A stretch of DNA of 64,000 bases from Microtetraspora glauca (GTDB lineage: Bacteria > Actinomycetota > Actinomycetes > Streptomycetales > Streptomycetaceae). Each line of letters opens with the position of its first letter. Position 1 is the first letter of the stretch. Below are positions 44,226 through 53,188 of the stretch, piece after piece. A model generated the notes under the pieces. It searched no databases, had not been told where the DNA came from, and saw only the letters and a program-made list of their open reading frames with translations. The translations under genes and the position numbers were made by a program. Location of the stretch: assembly GCA_000721275.1 (NCBI GenBank), contig JOFO01000033.1:1-64000 (forward strand), written 5' to 3'.

Positions 44226-45031
44226 GCGGCGCGCCCGTGCACACCCGCATCCCCGTCCTCCTCTACCACCCGGTGATGGACGACCCGCCCGCCTGGATCG
44301 CCGAATTCACCGTCACCCCGCGGCAGTTCGCCTCCCACCTCGACGCCGTCACCGGCAGCGGCCGCACCCCGCTGACGGTCGGCGCGCTCGTCGGGCACCT
44401 CGCCGCCGGCACGCCGCTGCCGCCGCGGCCCGTCGTCCTCACCTTCGACGACGGCTTCGCCGACCTCGCCGGCCCCACCGCCGAGGCGCTGGCCCGCCGG
44501 TCGCTGCCCGCCACCGCGTACCTGACCACCGGCGCCCTCGCCCCCGGCCGGCCGTGTCTGCTGCCGCCCGCGCCGATGATGACGCTGGCGCAGGCGCCGC
44601 GCCTGGAGGAGTACGGGATGGAGGTCGGCGGCCACACCGTCAGCCACCCCCAGCTCGACACCCTCCGCCCGGCCGCGCTCCGCAGCGAACTGCGCGACTC
44701 CAAGGCCGAACTGGAGGACGTCCTCGGCCACGAGGTCCGCCACCTCGCCTACCCGCACGGCTACAACAGCCCCGCCGTCCGCCGGGCCGCGAAGGCCGCC
44801 GGGTACGCCTCCGCCGTCGCCGTCCGGCACGCGCTCAGCTCCGAGACCGACGAGCTGTTCCGGATCGCCCGGCTCATCGTCCGCCGCGACCACACCGCCG
44901 CCGACGTCGAGGCGTGGATGGAGGGCACCGGCGCCCGCTCTGCCCCCTACCCGGACTCCCTGCCGACCGTCGGCTGGCGGCTCTACCGCAGGGCGAGAGC
45001 CCTGGTGAGGGGACCGGAGTTCGCCGGCTGA
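44222..45031 (+). CDS. Polysaccharide deacetylase (NodB fold)
   Basis: 269 residues. NodB-homology motifs: LTFDDGFADLA with Asp76/Asp77 and HTVSHPQLD with metal ligands His138 and His142; LAYPHGYN follows. It removes acetyl groups from N-acetylated surface glycans. No signal peptide is evident, which is unusual; it may act on lipid-linked precursors in the cytoplasm, or the sequence starts further upstream (a GTG is not obvious). Confidence 0.88.
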   Translation: MSGAPVHTRIPVLLYHPVMDDPPAWIAEFTVTPRQFASHLDAVTGSGRTPLTVGALVGHLAAGTPLPPRPVVLTFDDGFADLAGPTAEALARRSLPATAYLTTGALAPGRPCLLPPAPMMTLAQAPRLEEYGMEVGGHTVSHPQLDTLRPAALRSELRDSKAELEDVLGHEVRHLAYPHGYNSPAVRRAAKAAGYASAVAVRHALSSETDELFRIARLIVRRDHTAADVEAWMEGTGARSAPYPDSLPTVGWRLYRRARALVRGPEFAG

Positions 45032-45069
45032 CCAGCCTGGACCCGAACCCGGCAAGATCGACAAAGCCC

Positions 45070-45093
45070 GTACACGAGACGGGAGTTGTGTAC
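45070..45093. promoter_or_regulatory. Inverted repeat GTACAC-N12-GTGTAC
   Basis: Six-base arms at 45070-45075 and 45088-45093, about 62 bases upstream of the membrane-protein start. It could be an operator for the second half of the glycopolymer locus. Confidence 0.35.
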
Positions 45094-45154
45094 CCGGACA
45101 GAACCGCAGTACGTTCCCTTGCTTCGTCGGAGGGGACAGTGGGGAGAACGCGTC

Positions 45155-47113
45155 GTGCGACAGCACCACCAGGAGCCGGCACCGGTGAGCGAAGGGGGCG
45201 TGCCGGCCCAGCCCGGCGCCCCCGGCCGGGAGGGCTTCCCCGGGCCGGACGGGCCGGAAGGGCCGGACGGGACGGACGGGGCGCACGAGCCGCGCCCCCG
45301 CGCCGCCGCCTCCGCCGTCGCCTGGCTCACCCCGGCCCTCCTGGTCGCCGGCCTCGGCCTGTGGGCCGTGTCGCTGCCGCTGGTCGACTTCCGCACCATG
45401 GACGACTACGGGCTCCTCGACCGGCTGCCCGTCGCCTTCTACGCCTCCCTCGTCGTCCTCACCGCCGGCTTCCTGGTGGCGCTGCGCCGCGCCGGCACCG
45501 CCCCGGTCTGGCCGCTCGTCTACTGCGCCGGTCTGCTCGTCGCCCTCAAGGCCGCGCCCGCCGTCCTCTACGACTCGGTGCGCTACCCGTGGGCGTCCAA
45601 GCACGACGCGGTCGTCAACACCCTCCTCGGCGCGGGCGAACTCCGCCCGGACGCCGCCCTGTCCGGGAACATGTCGGCCTACGACCAGTGGCCCGGCTTC
45701 TTCACCCTCAACGCCGCCCTCGTCCGCGCCTTCGGCGTCGAGTCCACCGCCGTCTACCTCAACTGGGCGCCGATCGTCCTCGGCCTGATCCTGCTGCCGG
45801 TCCTCGTGCTGCTCTACCGCACCTTCACCGAGGACTGGCGGCTCGTCTGGACCGCCGTCTGGATCTTCCAGCTCGCCAACTGGGTCGGCCAGGACTACCT
45901 CGCCCCGCAGGGCCTCGCCTACGTCCTCCACCTGACCGTGCTCGCCGTCGTCCTGCGCCACTTCGTCCGGCCCGGCAGCGCCGGACCGCTGCGCGACCGG
46001 ACGGCGCTCGACCCGGCGGCGGCCACCGTGCCGCCGTCCACCACCACCCGGCAGCGGGCCGTCGGCGTGCTGATCCTGTCCCCGCTGATCCTGGCGGTCA
46101 ACGCGGTCCACCAGCTCACCCCGGTGATGCTCTGCGTGGTCCTGGCCGCGCTCTGCCTCACCCGCCGCTACCGCAACCTCGGGCTGCTCGCCGTCGCCGG
46201 CCTCATCATGCTCGCCTGGGACCTCACCATGGGCCGCCCGCTCTTCCTGGAGACCCTCGGCACCCTCAAGGACTCCCTCGGCCGGCTCACCCAGAACTCC
46301 CGCGCCGGATACGCCGGACAGCTCACCGGACCCGGCCCCGAGCTGGCCGGCAAGGCCGGCATCGCCATGGCCCTCGCCGTCGTCGTCTGCGCCGGCGTCG
46401 CCGTCCTCCTGCGCCGCCGGCTCACCCGTGGCGCGCTGCCGCTGCTGCTCGCCTCGGCCGCCCCCGTACCGCTCTTCGCCGTCAACGACTACGGCGGCGA
46501 GATGCTGTTCCGGGTCTACCTCTTCGGGCTGCCCGGCGCCGCGTTCTTCGCCGCCGCCGCGCTGGTGCCCGCCGCCGCCGGCGCCCGCCGCAGCCGCGGC
46601 GCCCTCGTCCGCCGCCGGGCCGCCGCCGTCGCCCTCCCGGCCGTCCTGCTCGCCCTCACCGCCGGCTTCCTGCCCGCCTACTACGGCAAGGACGCCATGT
46701 ACTACACCCCGCCCGCCGAGTCCGCGCTCGTCACCCGCGCCATCGACCGGCTGCCCGAGGGCGGGCTGCTGCTCGCCACCTCCGGCTCCTTCCCGCAGGC
46801 CCTCCACCGCTACGACGAGGTCGAGCACTGGTTCTTCGCCGAGCAGGAACTCCCGGAGAACGAGCGGATGCTGGCCGACCCGGCCCGCTACCTCGCCGAC
46901 CGCATCCCGCCCGGCACCCCCGCCGCCCACGTCGTCCTCACCCGCACCCAGGACGTCTACACCGCCGGCGAGGGCCTGCTGCCGCCCGGCGGCTTCACCG
47001 AGCTCCGCGACCGGCTCAAGGAGTCCCCGCTGTTCAGGATCGTCGAGGAGCACCCGTACGGGATCGTCCTCGCCTACACCCCGTCGGCCACCACCACAGG
47101 CGGTGCCTCGTGA
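45155..47113 (+). CDS. Polytopic membrane protein of surface-glycan locus
   Basis: 652 residues from GTG 45155 (GGGGAG about 8 bases ahead); a second in-frame GTG at 45185 with AGGAG 9 bases upstream is equally possible. After a Gly/Pro-rich cytoplasmic start (about 30-55) there are about 11-13 hydrophobic helices and a short C-terminal domain outside. GT-C-like membrane glycosyltransferases have this topology, with an extracytoplasmic acidic loop between the first helices, here LRPDAALSGNMSAYDQWPGFF. I do not recognise a named family. It overlaps the next gene by four bases (GTGA). Confidence 0.8.
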   Translation: MRQHHQEPAPVSEGGVPAQPGAPGREGFPGPDGPEGPDGTDGAHEPRPRAAASAVAWLTPALLVAGLGLWAVSLPLVDFRTMDDYGLLDRLPVAFYASLVVLTAGFLVALRRAGTAPVWPLVYCAGLLVALKAAPAVLYDSVRYPWASKHDAVVNTLLGAGELRPDAALSGNMSAYDQWPGFFTLNAALVRAFGVESTAVYLNWAPIVLGLILLPVLVLLYRTFTEDWRLVWTAVWIFQLANWVGQDYLAPQGLAYVLHLTVLAVVLRHFVRPGSAGPLRDRTALDPAAATVPPSTTTRQRAVGVLILSPLILAVNAVHQLTPVMLCVVLAALCLTRRYRNLGLLAVAGLIMLAWDLTMGRPLFLETLGTLKDSLGRLTQNSRAGYAGQLTGPGPELAGKAGIAMALAVVVCAGVAVLLRRRLTRGALPLLLASAAPVPLFAVNDYGGEMLFRVYLFGLPGAAFFAAAALVPAAAGARRSRGALVRRRAAAVALPAVLLALTAGFLPAYYGKDAMYYTPPAESALVTRAIDRLPEGGLLLATSGSFPQALHRYDEVEHWFFAEQELPENERMLADPARYLADRIPPGTPAAHVVLTRTQDVYTAGEGLLPPGGFTELRDRLKESPLFRIVEEHPYGIVLAYTPSATTTGGAS

Positions 47114-47532
47114 ACACGCCCGCGAACCGCGCCCGGGCCGCCGTCGCCGCCTCCGGCTGGCTCGCCCTCGCCGCGACCCTGCTGCCCGGCGGCTCCCCGC
47201 TCCGCTGGGTGCCCGTGCTGCTCTTCGTCTGCCTCGGCCCCGGCCTCGCCCTGCTCCACCCGCAGCCGCGCGGACTGCGGCCGGGCGCCCGGCTGGAGTC
47301 CTTCGCGCTCGCCGCGCCGCTCAGCCTCTCCCTCGCCGCGCTCACCGCCACCGTGCTCTTCCTGATCGGAGGTTTCTCCGTGCCCGCCTTCCTCGTCCCG
47401 CTCGCCGTGCTCACCACGGTCGCCGCCCTCCTCCCCGGCCTGCCGCTGCCCGCCGCCACCAGAGGCGCCGTCGAACCCGACGGCGCGGCCTCCTTCCTGT
47501 CCCGTGAGCGAGGGCCCGGTGGGGGCCGGTGA
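47110..47532 (+). CDS. Small membrane protein of surface-glycan locus
   Basis: 140 residues from GTG 47110, overlapping the preceding TGA. Four hydrophobic stretches (about 14-30, 34-50, 65-90, 95-112). No known domain. The overlap on both sides (its TGA overlaps the GTG of the GH26-like gene) makes it a coupled member of the same operon, so it may be a subunit of the large membrane protein. Confidence 0.75.
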   Translation: MNTPANRARAAVAASGWLALAATLLPGGSPLRWVPVLLFVCLGPGLALLHPQPRGLRPGARLESFALAAPLSLSLAALTATVLFLIGGFSVPAFLVPLAVLTTVAALLPGLPLPAATRGAVEPDGAASFLSRERGPGGGR

Positions 47533-48590
47533 CCGGCCGGCACGCCCGCGGTTCCGTCGCCGGACGGCTCGCCGTCGCCCTCGCCGCCGTCGGCGCCCTG
47601 ACCGCCGGGATAGGGGTGTGGGCCACCGTCGCCGAGGGCGACGACCGCTGCGCCGCCGACTCCCGGCTCGTCTCGCCCTGCGGCGCCTGGTGGGGGGCGT
47701 ACCTCCCCTACGACCGGGACGGCTCGCTCACCGCGCCGGTGTACGCCTTCGAGCGCAAGATCGGCCGCCGCCTCGACCTCGTGTACACGTACCACGACAT
47801 GTCGGGCAACGCCCTCGACGGGACGCTCCTCACCGACGACGAACGCGAACTCGGCCGCGACCGGCTGCTGATGCTCGCCTGGGAGTCCACCGTCTGGAAG
47901 GAACCCCACCACGCCGGCTGGACCGAGACCCAGCTCGGCTGGAACAACATCGCCTCCGGCCGGTACGACGCCGACGTCATCGACCCGCAGATCCGCCGGA
48001 TCAAGGACTACGGCAAGCGGGTCTTCCTCTCCTTCGACCAGGAGGTCGACGCCCGGATCAAGGAGGGCGCCGGCACCCCCGAGGAGTACGTCGCCGCCTA
48101 CCGGCACCTCCACGACCGCTTCCGGAAGCTCGGCGCCGACAACGTCGTCTGGGTGTGGACCGTCTCCGGCTACCTCGGGATGGCCGACGAGATGAAGGCC
48201 CTCTACCCCGGCGACCGGTACGTCGACTGGATCGGCATGGACCAGTACAACTACTACCGCTGCCACGGCACCGACACCTGGCGCGACTTCGAGGCCAGCC
48301 AGCGCCCCACCTACGACTGGCTCCGCGAGAACGTCTCCGACGAGAAGCCGGTCATGCTCGCCGAGTTCGCCACTGCCCCCGACCCGGACCGCCCCGAGCG
48401 GCAGCGCGACTGGTACGCGCGCATCCCCGAGGTCGCGCCGACGCTCCCGGAGGCGAAGGCGTACGTCCACTGGAACCGGCCCGTGCCCGGACCCGGCTGC
48501 GACCTCACCGTCAACTCCGGGCCCGGCCTCCAGGGTTACCGGGAGGCCGGCCAGGACCCGTACTTCCGGCAGCCGCTGCCGAGACGGTGA
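47529..48590 (+). CDS. Glycoside hydrolase, GH26-like (mannanase type)
   Basis: 353 residues. N-terminal helix (about 11-32) as signal or anchor, then a beta/alpha barrel. GH26 pattern: FLSFDQEVDAR with acid/base Glu172, WVWTVSGY, DWIGMDQYNYY, and MLAEFATA with nucleophile Glu279. GH26 enzymes cut beta-mannans and related glucans; in this setting it probably trims or releases the polymer made by the locus. GTG 47529 overlaps the previous stop. The stop is 6 bases from that of the convergent flippase gene. Confidence 0.82.
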   Translation: MTGRHARGSVAGRLAVALAAVGALTAGIGVWATVAEGDDRCAADSRLVSPCGAWWGAYLPYDRDGSLTAPVYAFERKIGRRLDLVYTYHDMSGNALDGTLLTDDERELGRDRLLMLAWESTVWKEPHHAGWTETQLGWNNIASGRYDADVIDPQIRRIKDYGKRVFLSFDQEVDARIKEGAGTPEEYVAAYRHLHDRFRKLGADNVVWVWTVSGYLGMADEMKALYPGDRYVDWIGMDQYNYYRCHGTDTWRDFEASQRPTYDWLRENVSDEKPVMLAEFATAPDPDRPERQRDWYARIPEVAPTLPEAKAYVHWNRPVPGPGCDLTVNSGPGLQGYREAGQDPYFRQPLPRR

Positions 48591-48596
48591 CACCGG

Positions 48597-50693
48597 TCAG
48601 GAACGCAGGCCCCGGATCGCGTACGCCGCCATCGTGACCCCGGCCAGGCCCAGCACGAGCGGCAGCGGGGCGGCGGCCACGGACTGCTGCCCCGCCCAGC
48701 CCGCCCACACCAGCACCCACACCACCCCGGCGGTGACCCGCCCGCCGGCGCCGAGCGTCCGCAGCAGCGCCCCGGCCAGCAGCAGGCACAGCGCCTGCGC
48801 CACCACCGGCGCCACCCGCCCGGCCGGGCCCGCGCCCAGCAGCTCGGCGCCCGGCCCCGCCGCCGCGGGCGGCAGCAGGCCCAGCAGCGGCGGCGCGGTG
48901 TGCAGCGCGAGGAACGTCGCCGCGACGACGGCGCCCGCGAACCCCGCGCGGAAGACGCGCGCCCCGACCGCCGCGCCCTGGAGCGCGACCAGCACCAGCG
49001 CGGCGGCGAGCGCCGGACCCGGCAGCGCGGCCAGCAGCCCGGTGCCGGACAGCCGGGCCACGTCCAGCGGCTCGGCGAGGGCCAGCGGCAGCCAGAACGC
49101 CACCGCCGCCGCCCCGAGCAGCACCCACCGGACCGGCCCGCGCCGGTCCCGGGCCGGAGCCGGCGGCGGTTCCCGGCGCACGGTCGCGGCCCCGGGCTCG
49201 GGCGCGCGCGGCCGGGGCACGTACACCGGGATGCCGAAGGCGGGCGTCACCGCGTCCTGCGCGGCCGTGGTCCGCAGATAGGCGCTCTGCCGGGCCCAGC
49301 TGGTGCCGTAGCCGTCCCCGGGCGCGGGCGAGCCCTGCGGCGCGGGCGCCTCCGGCGCGCGCTCCGGCGCCCGGCCGCGCAGCACGGCCCGCAGCCCCGG
49401 CACGCACACCAGGGCCATCACGGTCATCCCGCCGAGCACCGCCATCCCGGCGCCGCTGATGCCGTACGGCCCCAGCAGCAGCGCCGCGCCGCCCAGCACC
49501 AGCACGCACATGCCGCCCTGCACGACGGCGAGCATCCCGGTGCGGCCCTGCACCCGCAGCACCCCGATGTACAGCTCGACCGCGACCCGGGGGAGCGCCC
49601 CGGCGGCCAGCAGCCGCAGCACGGTCGAGCCGTTGTCGGTGTAGCCCTGGCCGAAGGGCGTGAGGATGAGCGGCGCGAAGACGACCAGGACGAGGACGAC
49701 GGGCACGAGCAGCAGCACCATCCGGCGCAGCGCGCCCCGCACGCCGTCGGCGAGGGACTCGGGGCTGTGGGAGGCGTGCGCGGTGAGCGAGGCGGCCATG
49801 TTGATGGCCATGAACTCCATGGTGCCGCCGACGGTGTACGCCGTGTAGAAGAAGGCGTTGTGGGCTGCGTCGAAGCGGACGGCGACCATCACCGGCAGCA
49901 GGCTGATCATCAGCAGGCTGAACAGGGCGCCGACCGCGTCCCCGGCGACGAAGCGGCCGATCTCGCGGTACGTGGGCGGTTCGCGGTCCCGGTCGGCGCG
50001 GGCCTGCTGCGGGATGAGCCTGCGGAAGACCAGCCAGGCCAGCGGGACGGTGGAGAACGCGATGGCCGCCGCCCAGGAGACGAAGACGCCGAGGACGGGC
50101 AGCGCGGCGGCGAGGACGACCAGCAGGACCAGCTTGCCGACGGAGAAGACGGCGTTGCCGACCGGCACCCAGAACGCCTTCCGCAGCCCGGTGAGGACCC
50201 CGTCCTGGAGGGTGAGCAGTGCCCAGCCGACCGAGGTCACCGTGAAGAAGAGCCCGGCGGAGAGGGTGCCGAGCGGGGCGTACGAGGGTCCCCACCAGTC
50301 CAGGGTGAGCAGGAAGATCCCGCAGGCGGCGGCCACCACGACCGTGCTGAGCAGGTAGAGGCGGGCGACGAGCGGGCCGGTGGCGCGGCCGGCCCGGGGG
50401 ACGTAGCGGACGACGGCGCCGGAGAGGGTGGTGGCGGTGATCGAGGCGAGCATCCGCTGGGCGGCGATGGCGGCGGAGCCCTCGCCGACGGCGTCCTCGG
50501 TGTAGTAGCGGGCGGCGACCAGCCAGAAGCCGAGACCGAGGGCGGCGGAGACGCCGGTGGAGAGCATGAGGGCGTAGGCGTTGCGGAAGAGGGAGTCGCC
50601 GCCGTCGGCGGGCGGGCCCTCGCCGGCGCCCTTCGCCTCGCGGGCCCCCGGGGCGTCCGGGGCGGCTCCCGGGGCCCGTACGGTCTCGGTCAC
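48597..50693 (-). CDS. Polysaccharide flippase (Wzx/MATE-like) with C-terminal membrane extension
   Basis: 698 residues. Residues about 30-450 are a Wzx-type lipid-linked-oligosaccharide flippase with about 12-14 helices (e.g. LSTGVSAALGLGFWLVAARYY, GEGSAAIAAQRMLASI). A soluble Pro/Arg linker (about 455-520) and 5-6 more helices follow, an extension not typical for Wzx. It moves lipid-linked repeat units across the membrane. The GTG start overlaps the preceding DegT gene's stop by four bases, so they are coupled. Confidence 0.88.
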   Translation of the reverse strand: MTETVRAPGAAPDAPGAREAKGAGEGPPADGGDSLFRNAYALMLSTGVSAALGLGFWLVAARYYTEDAVGEGSAAIAAQRMLASITATTLSGAVVRYVPRAGRATGPLVARLYLLSTVVVAAACGIFLLTLDWWGPSYAPLGTLSAGLFFTVTSVGWALLTLQDGVLTGLRKAFWVPVGNAVFSVGKLVLLVVLAAALPVLGVFVSWAAAIAFSTVPLAWLVFRRLIPQQARADRDREPPTYREIGRFVAGDAVGALFSLLMISLLPVMVAVRFDAAHNAFFYTAYTVGGTMEFMAINMAASLTAHASHSPESLADGVRGALRRMVLLLVPVVLVLVVFAPLILTPFGQGYTDNGSTVLRLLAAGALPRVAVELYIGVLRVQGRTGMLAVVQGGMCVLVLGGAALLLGPYGISGAGMAVLGGMTVMALVCVPGLRAVLRGRAPERAPEAPAPQGSPAPGDGYGTSWARQSAYLRTTAAQDAVTPAFGIPVYVPRPRAPEPGAATVRREPPPAPARDRRGPVRWVLLGAAAVAFWLPLALAEPLDVARLSGTGLLAALPGPALAAALVLVALQGAAVGARVFRAGFAGAVVAATFLALHTAPPLLGLLPPAAAGPGAELLGAGPAGRVAPVVAQALCLLLAGALLRTLGAGGRVTAGVVWVLVWAGWAGQQSVAAAPLPLVLGLAGVTMAAYAIRGLRS

Positions 50694-51889
50694 CGGGCGC
50701 CGCCGAGGGCGGGCGAGGGCACGGCGGGGCGGGCGCCGCAGGCGCGGAGCGCGGCGAGGACGGCGTCGGCGCGGCGCGGGTCGACGGGCAGCGCGTGCCG
50801 GGCGAACCAGGCGGCGGCGGCCGGAGCGGGGGAGGGGTCGGTGAAGGCCTCCCCGGCGTAGCTGTCGAGCGGCGGGTCGTAGAGGTAGCCGACGGTGATC
50901 CGGTGGCGGGCGAGCGCGGCGACGGCGGCGTCCCGGTCCTCGACCAGCAGCGGCACCCGGAAGAGCGGCGGGACGGCGCCGTCGGCGGGCAGGCCCTGCG
51001 CGGAGTACTCGCTGGCGAGGAGGCGGGCGGTGCCGGCGCGGTGGGCGTCGAGGACGGTGTCGAGGGCGGCGAGCCGGCGGCGGGTGCGGCGGAGCCGGCC
51101 GGCGCCGGGCGCGAGCCGGTAGTCGTGCATGTCGACCCGGACCCAGGAGTGGAAGGGGTCGAGGGCGGGGGCGGCGGCGAGCGCGTCCGCCAGCGCGGCG
51201 GGGCGCAGCGGCATCCGGATGCCGGGCCGTTCGTGCAGGCCGAGGGCGCGGAGGGCGGCGTGCGCGGGGCGGGCGAGGCGCATGCCGCGGGCGGCGGACT
51301 CGGCGTACGGGCGGGCCAGGTAGGCGAGTTCGCGGTGGAGCCGGGCGGGGTGGAGGAGGGCGTCGCGGGCGGCGGCGAGGCCGTCGCGGAGGGCGGGGTC
51401 GGCGACGGTGAGGAAGCCGCCGGTCTTGGCGCCGGTGTGCTTGGAGAGGCTGAAGACGGAGGCGTCGCCCCAGGCGCCGGCGGGCCGGCCGCCGACGGTG
51501 GAGCCGATGGCGTGGGCGGCGTCCTCCAGGAGCGGGATGCCGAGCCGGTCGCAGCGGGCGCGCAGCTCGGGTGCCGGGTCGGGGTTGCCGTACAGGTTGG
51601 TGGTGAGGACGGCGGAGAGCCCGGACCAGACGCGCTCGGGGACGGCCGCCGGGTCGAGGGAGCCGTCGCGCGGGTCGAGCGGGGCCTGGACGGGCCGGAG
51701 TCCGGCGGCGAGCACGACGAAGAAGATGACGTCGTCGTTGACGGGTGACATGAGCACCCGGCCGCCGGGTGCGCACCAGTGGCGCAGGGCGAGGTAGAGG
51801 CCGAGGCGGCACGACGGCACGTAAAGGCACGCGCGGCCGCCGAGCCGTGTGCGCATCTGTGCTTCCAGGTCCGCGTAGGCAGAGACCAT
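50690..51889 (-). CDS. DegT/DnrJ/EryC1/StrS-family PLP enzyme
   Basis: 399 residues. Sugar aminotransferase fold with EDAAHAIGS and FSLSKHTGAKTGGF, where Lys150 is the probable Schiff-base lysine. Such enzymes make amino-sugar nucleotides (or, without PLP transamination, sugar dehydratases) for surface glycans and secondary metabolites. Some family motifs are weak, so it may be a diverged member. ATG 51889. It precedes the flippase with which it is translationally coupled, so the sugar and the flippase probably belong to one pathway. Confidence 0.85.
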   Translation of the reverse strand: MVSAYADLEAQMRTRLGGRACLYVPSCRLGLYLALRHWCAPGGRVLMSPVNDDVIFFVVLAAGLRPVQAPLDPRDGSLDPAAVPERVWSGLSAVLTTNLYGNPDPAPELRARCDRLGIPLLEDAAHAIGSTVGGRPAGAWGDASVFSLSKHTGAKTGGFLTVADPALRDGLAAARDALLHPARLHRELAYLARPYAESAARGMRLARPAHAALRALGLHERPGIRMPLRPAALADALAAAPALDPFHSWVRVDMHDYRLAPGAGRLRRTRRRLAALDTVLDAHRAGTARLLASEYSAQGLPADGAVPPLFRVPLLVEDRDAAVAALARHRITVGYLYDPPLDSYAGEAFTDPSPAPAAAAWFARHALPVDPRRADAVLAALRACGARPAVPSPALGGAR

Positions 51890-51980
51890 GACAGATTCCC
51901 CCCTGAATCCCCGGGCCCAATGTCGCCCGATCCGGGCGGGCCGTCAACAACGCCCCGGCCGGCTTCCGCTGTGGTCGCGC

Positions 51981-52024
51981 GGAAGGGCCCGTCCGGGTCG
52001 GCCGACCGTGAACGGGCCCTTTCC
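51981..52024. terminator. Terminator-like hairpin between sigma-factor gene and DegT gene
   Basis: GGAAGGGCCCGT (51981-51992) pairs with ACGGGCCCTTTCC (52012-52024, one mismatch). It lies upstream of the DegT gene and after the minus-strand sigma gene, so it ends the sigma transcript. Its first 16 bases match those at 23600 exactly. Confidence 0.7.
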
Positions 52025-52087
52025 GTCGCCATCTTGGCGGTTCGCGGGGGTTTTCGGAGGGGGTTTCCGCCGGAGAGGCGGCGGGTT

Positions 52088-52981
52088 TCATTCCTCCAGG
52101 GTGAGTCCGCGGCGGAGCCGGGCGAGGGTGCGGGAGAGCAGCCGGGAGACGTGCATCTGGGAGATGCCGAGCTCGGCGCCGATCTCCGACTGGGTGAGTC
52201 CGGTGACGAACCGGAGGGAGAGGATGCGCCGTTCGCGTTCGGGCAGCGAGGCGATCATCGGCTTGAGGGAGGCGATGTACTCGATGCCGGTCAGGCCGTG
52301 GTCCTCGTAGCCGAGGCGGTCGGCGAGGGCGGACTCGTTCGGTCCGTGGTCGTCGTCCTCGGTCTGGGCGTCGAGGGAGGCGGCCGTGTAGGCGTTGCTG
52401 GCGGCCATGCCCTCGACGACCTCGTCCTCGCCGATGCCGAGTTCGGCGGCGAGTTCGGCGACGGTGGGCGCCCGGTCGAGGCGCTGGGCGAGGGCGTCGC
52501 CGGCCCGGGCCAGGTCGAGGCGGAGTTCCTGGAGCCGCCGGGGGACGTGCACGGACCAGGACGTGTCGCGGAAGAACCGCTTGATCTCGCCGATGATGGT
52601 CGGCATCGCGAAGGTGGGGAACTCGACGCCGCGGGTGAGTTCGAAGCGGTCGATGGCCTTGATGAGGCCGATCGTGCCGACCTGGACGATGTCCTCCATG
52701 GGTTCGCTGCGGGTGCCGAAGCGGGCGGCGGCGAAGCGGACGAGGGCCAGGTTGAGTTCGACGAGGGTGTTGCGGACGTACGCGTGCTCGTGGGTGCCCT
52801 CCTCCAGCTCGGCGAGCCGGGCGAAGAGGTCCTTCGAGAGGGCGCGGGCGTCCGCGGGGGCGACCCGGTCGAGCGGGCCGTCGAGCGCCGGGTGCGGCGC
52901 GGGTGTGACGTCGGCGGTACGGGGAAGGGGGGATGTCGACGGCGCGGTGGGGGTGCGCGGGACGTCGAGCCGGGGTGACAT
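52088..52981 (-). CDS. SigB/SigF-family RNA polymerase sigma factor
   Basis: 297 residues. Regions 2-4 present: EDIVQVGTIGLIKAIDRFEL (region 2.1-2.2), FPTFAMPTIIGEIKRFFRDTSWSVHVPRRL (2.3-2.4 and 3), LTQSEIGAELGISQMHVSRLLSRTLARLR (region 4.2). The Pro/Thr-rich N-terminal 45 residues are extra. These stress and sporulation sigma factors are kept off by anti-sigma kinases. GGAGGAG lies ahead of ATG 52981. It is divergent from an antagonist and anti-sigma pair and resembles the sigI/arsI/prsI locus of S. coelicolor (inference). Confidence 0.95.
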   Translation of the reverse strand: MSPRLDVPRTPTAPSTSPLPRTADVTPAPHPALDGPLDRVAPADARALSKDLFARLAELEEGTHEHAYVRNTLVELNLALVRFAAARFGTRSEPMEDIVQVGTIGLIKAIDRFELTRGVEFPTFAMPTIIGEIKRFFRDTSWSVHVPRRLQELRLDLARAGDALAQRLDRAPTVAELAAELGIGEDEVVEGMAASNAYTAASLDAQTEDDDHGPNESALADRLGYEDHGLTGIEYIASLKPMIASLPERERRILSLRFVTGLTQSEIGAELGISQMHVSRLLSRTLARLRRGLTLEE

Positions 52982-53151
52982 GCGTCTCCTCCTGGATGGA
53001 AGTTCGGGGTGCGGTGTGGCGCCTCCAAGGCCTGCCGGATCGGGTGTTCCCTCCTAGCCCTACCTGCTCGGCGGTGATCGTTGCAAGTGGCAATAGTCGG
53101 TTTTGGTGGGGTTTGTGGGGGGCTCATGTGCGCTGGTGGGGGCCCCACTAG

Positions 53152-53157
53152 TAGGGT
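53152..53157 (+). promoter_or_regulatory. -10-like box for antagonist gene
   Basis: TAGGGT, about 30 bases before ATG 53189, leaves a short leader with GAGGAGGG. No convincing -35 is seen. The divergent sigma gene must share this region. Confidence 0.35.
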
Positions 53158-53188
53158 TTCCGGCAGTCGATCGAGGAGGGCTGCGACC

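Noticed and set aside
44554..47109. Long plus-strand frame running through the deacetylase and membrane-protein genes
   Set aside because: Arg/Pro-rich shadow; only its last part, from GTG 47110, is a plausible membrane protein with coupled start.
48900..50861. Large plus-strand frame opposite the flippase
   Set aside because: Antisense composition and no start with a binding site; the minus-strand frame has clear membrane helices.
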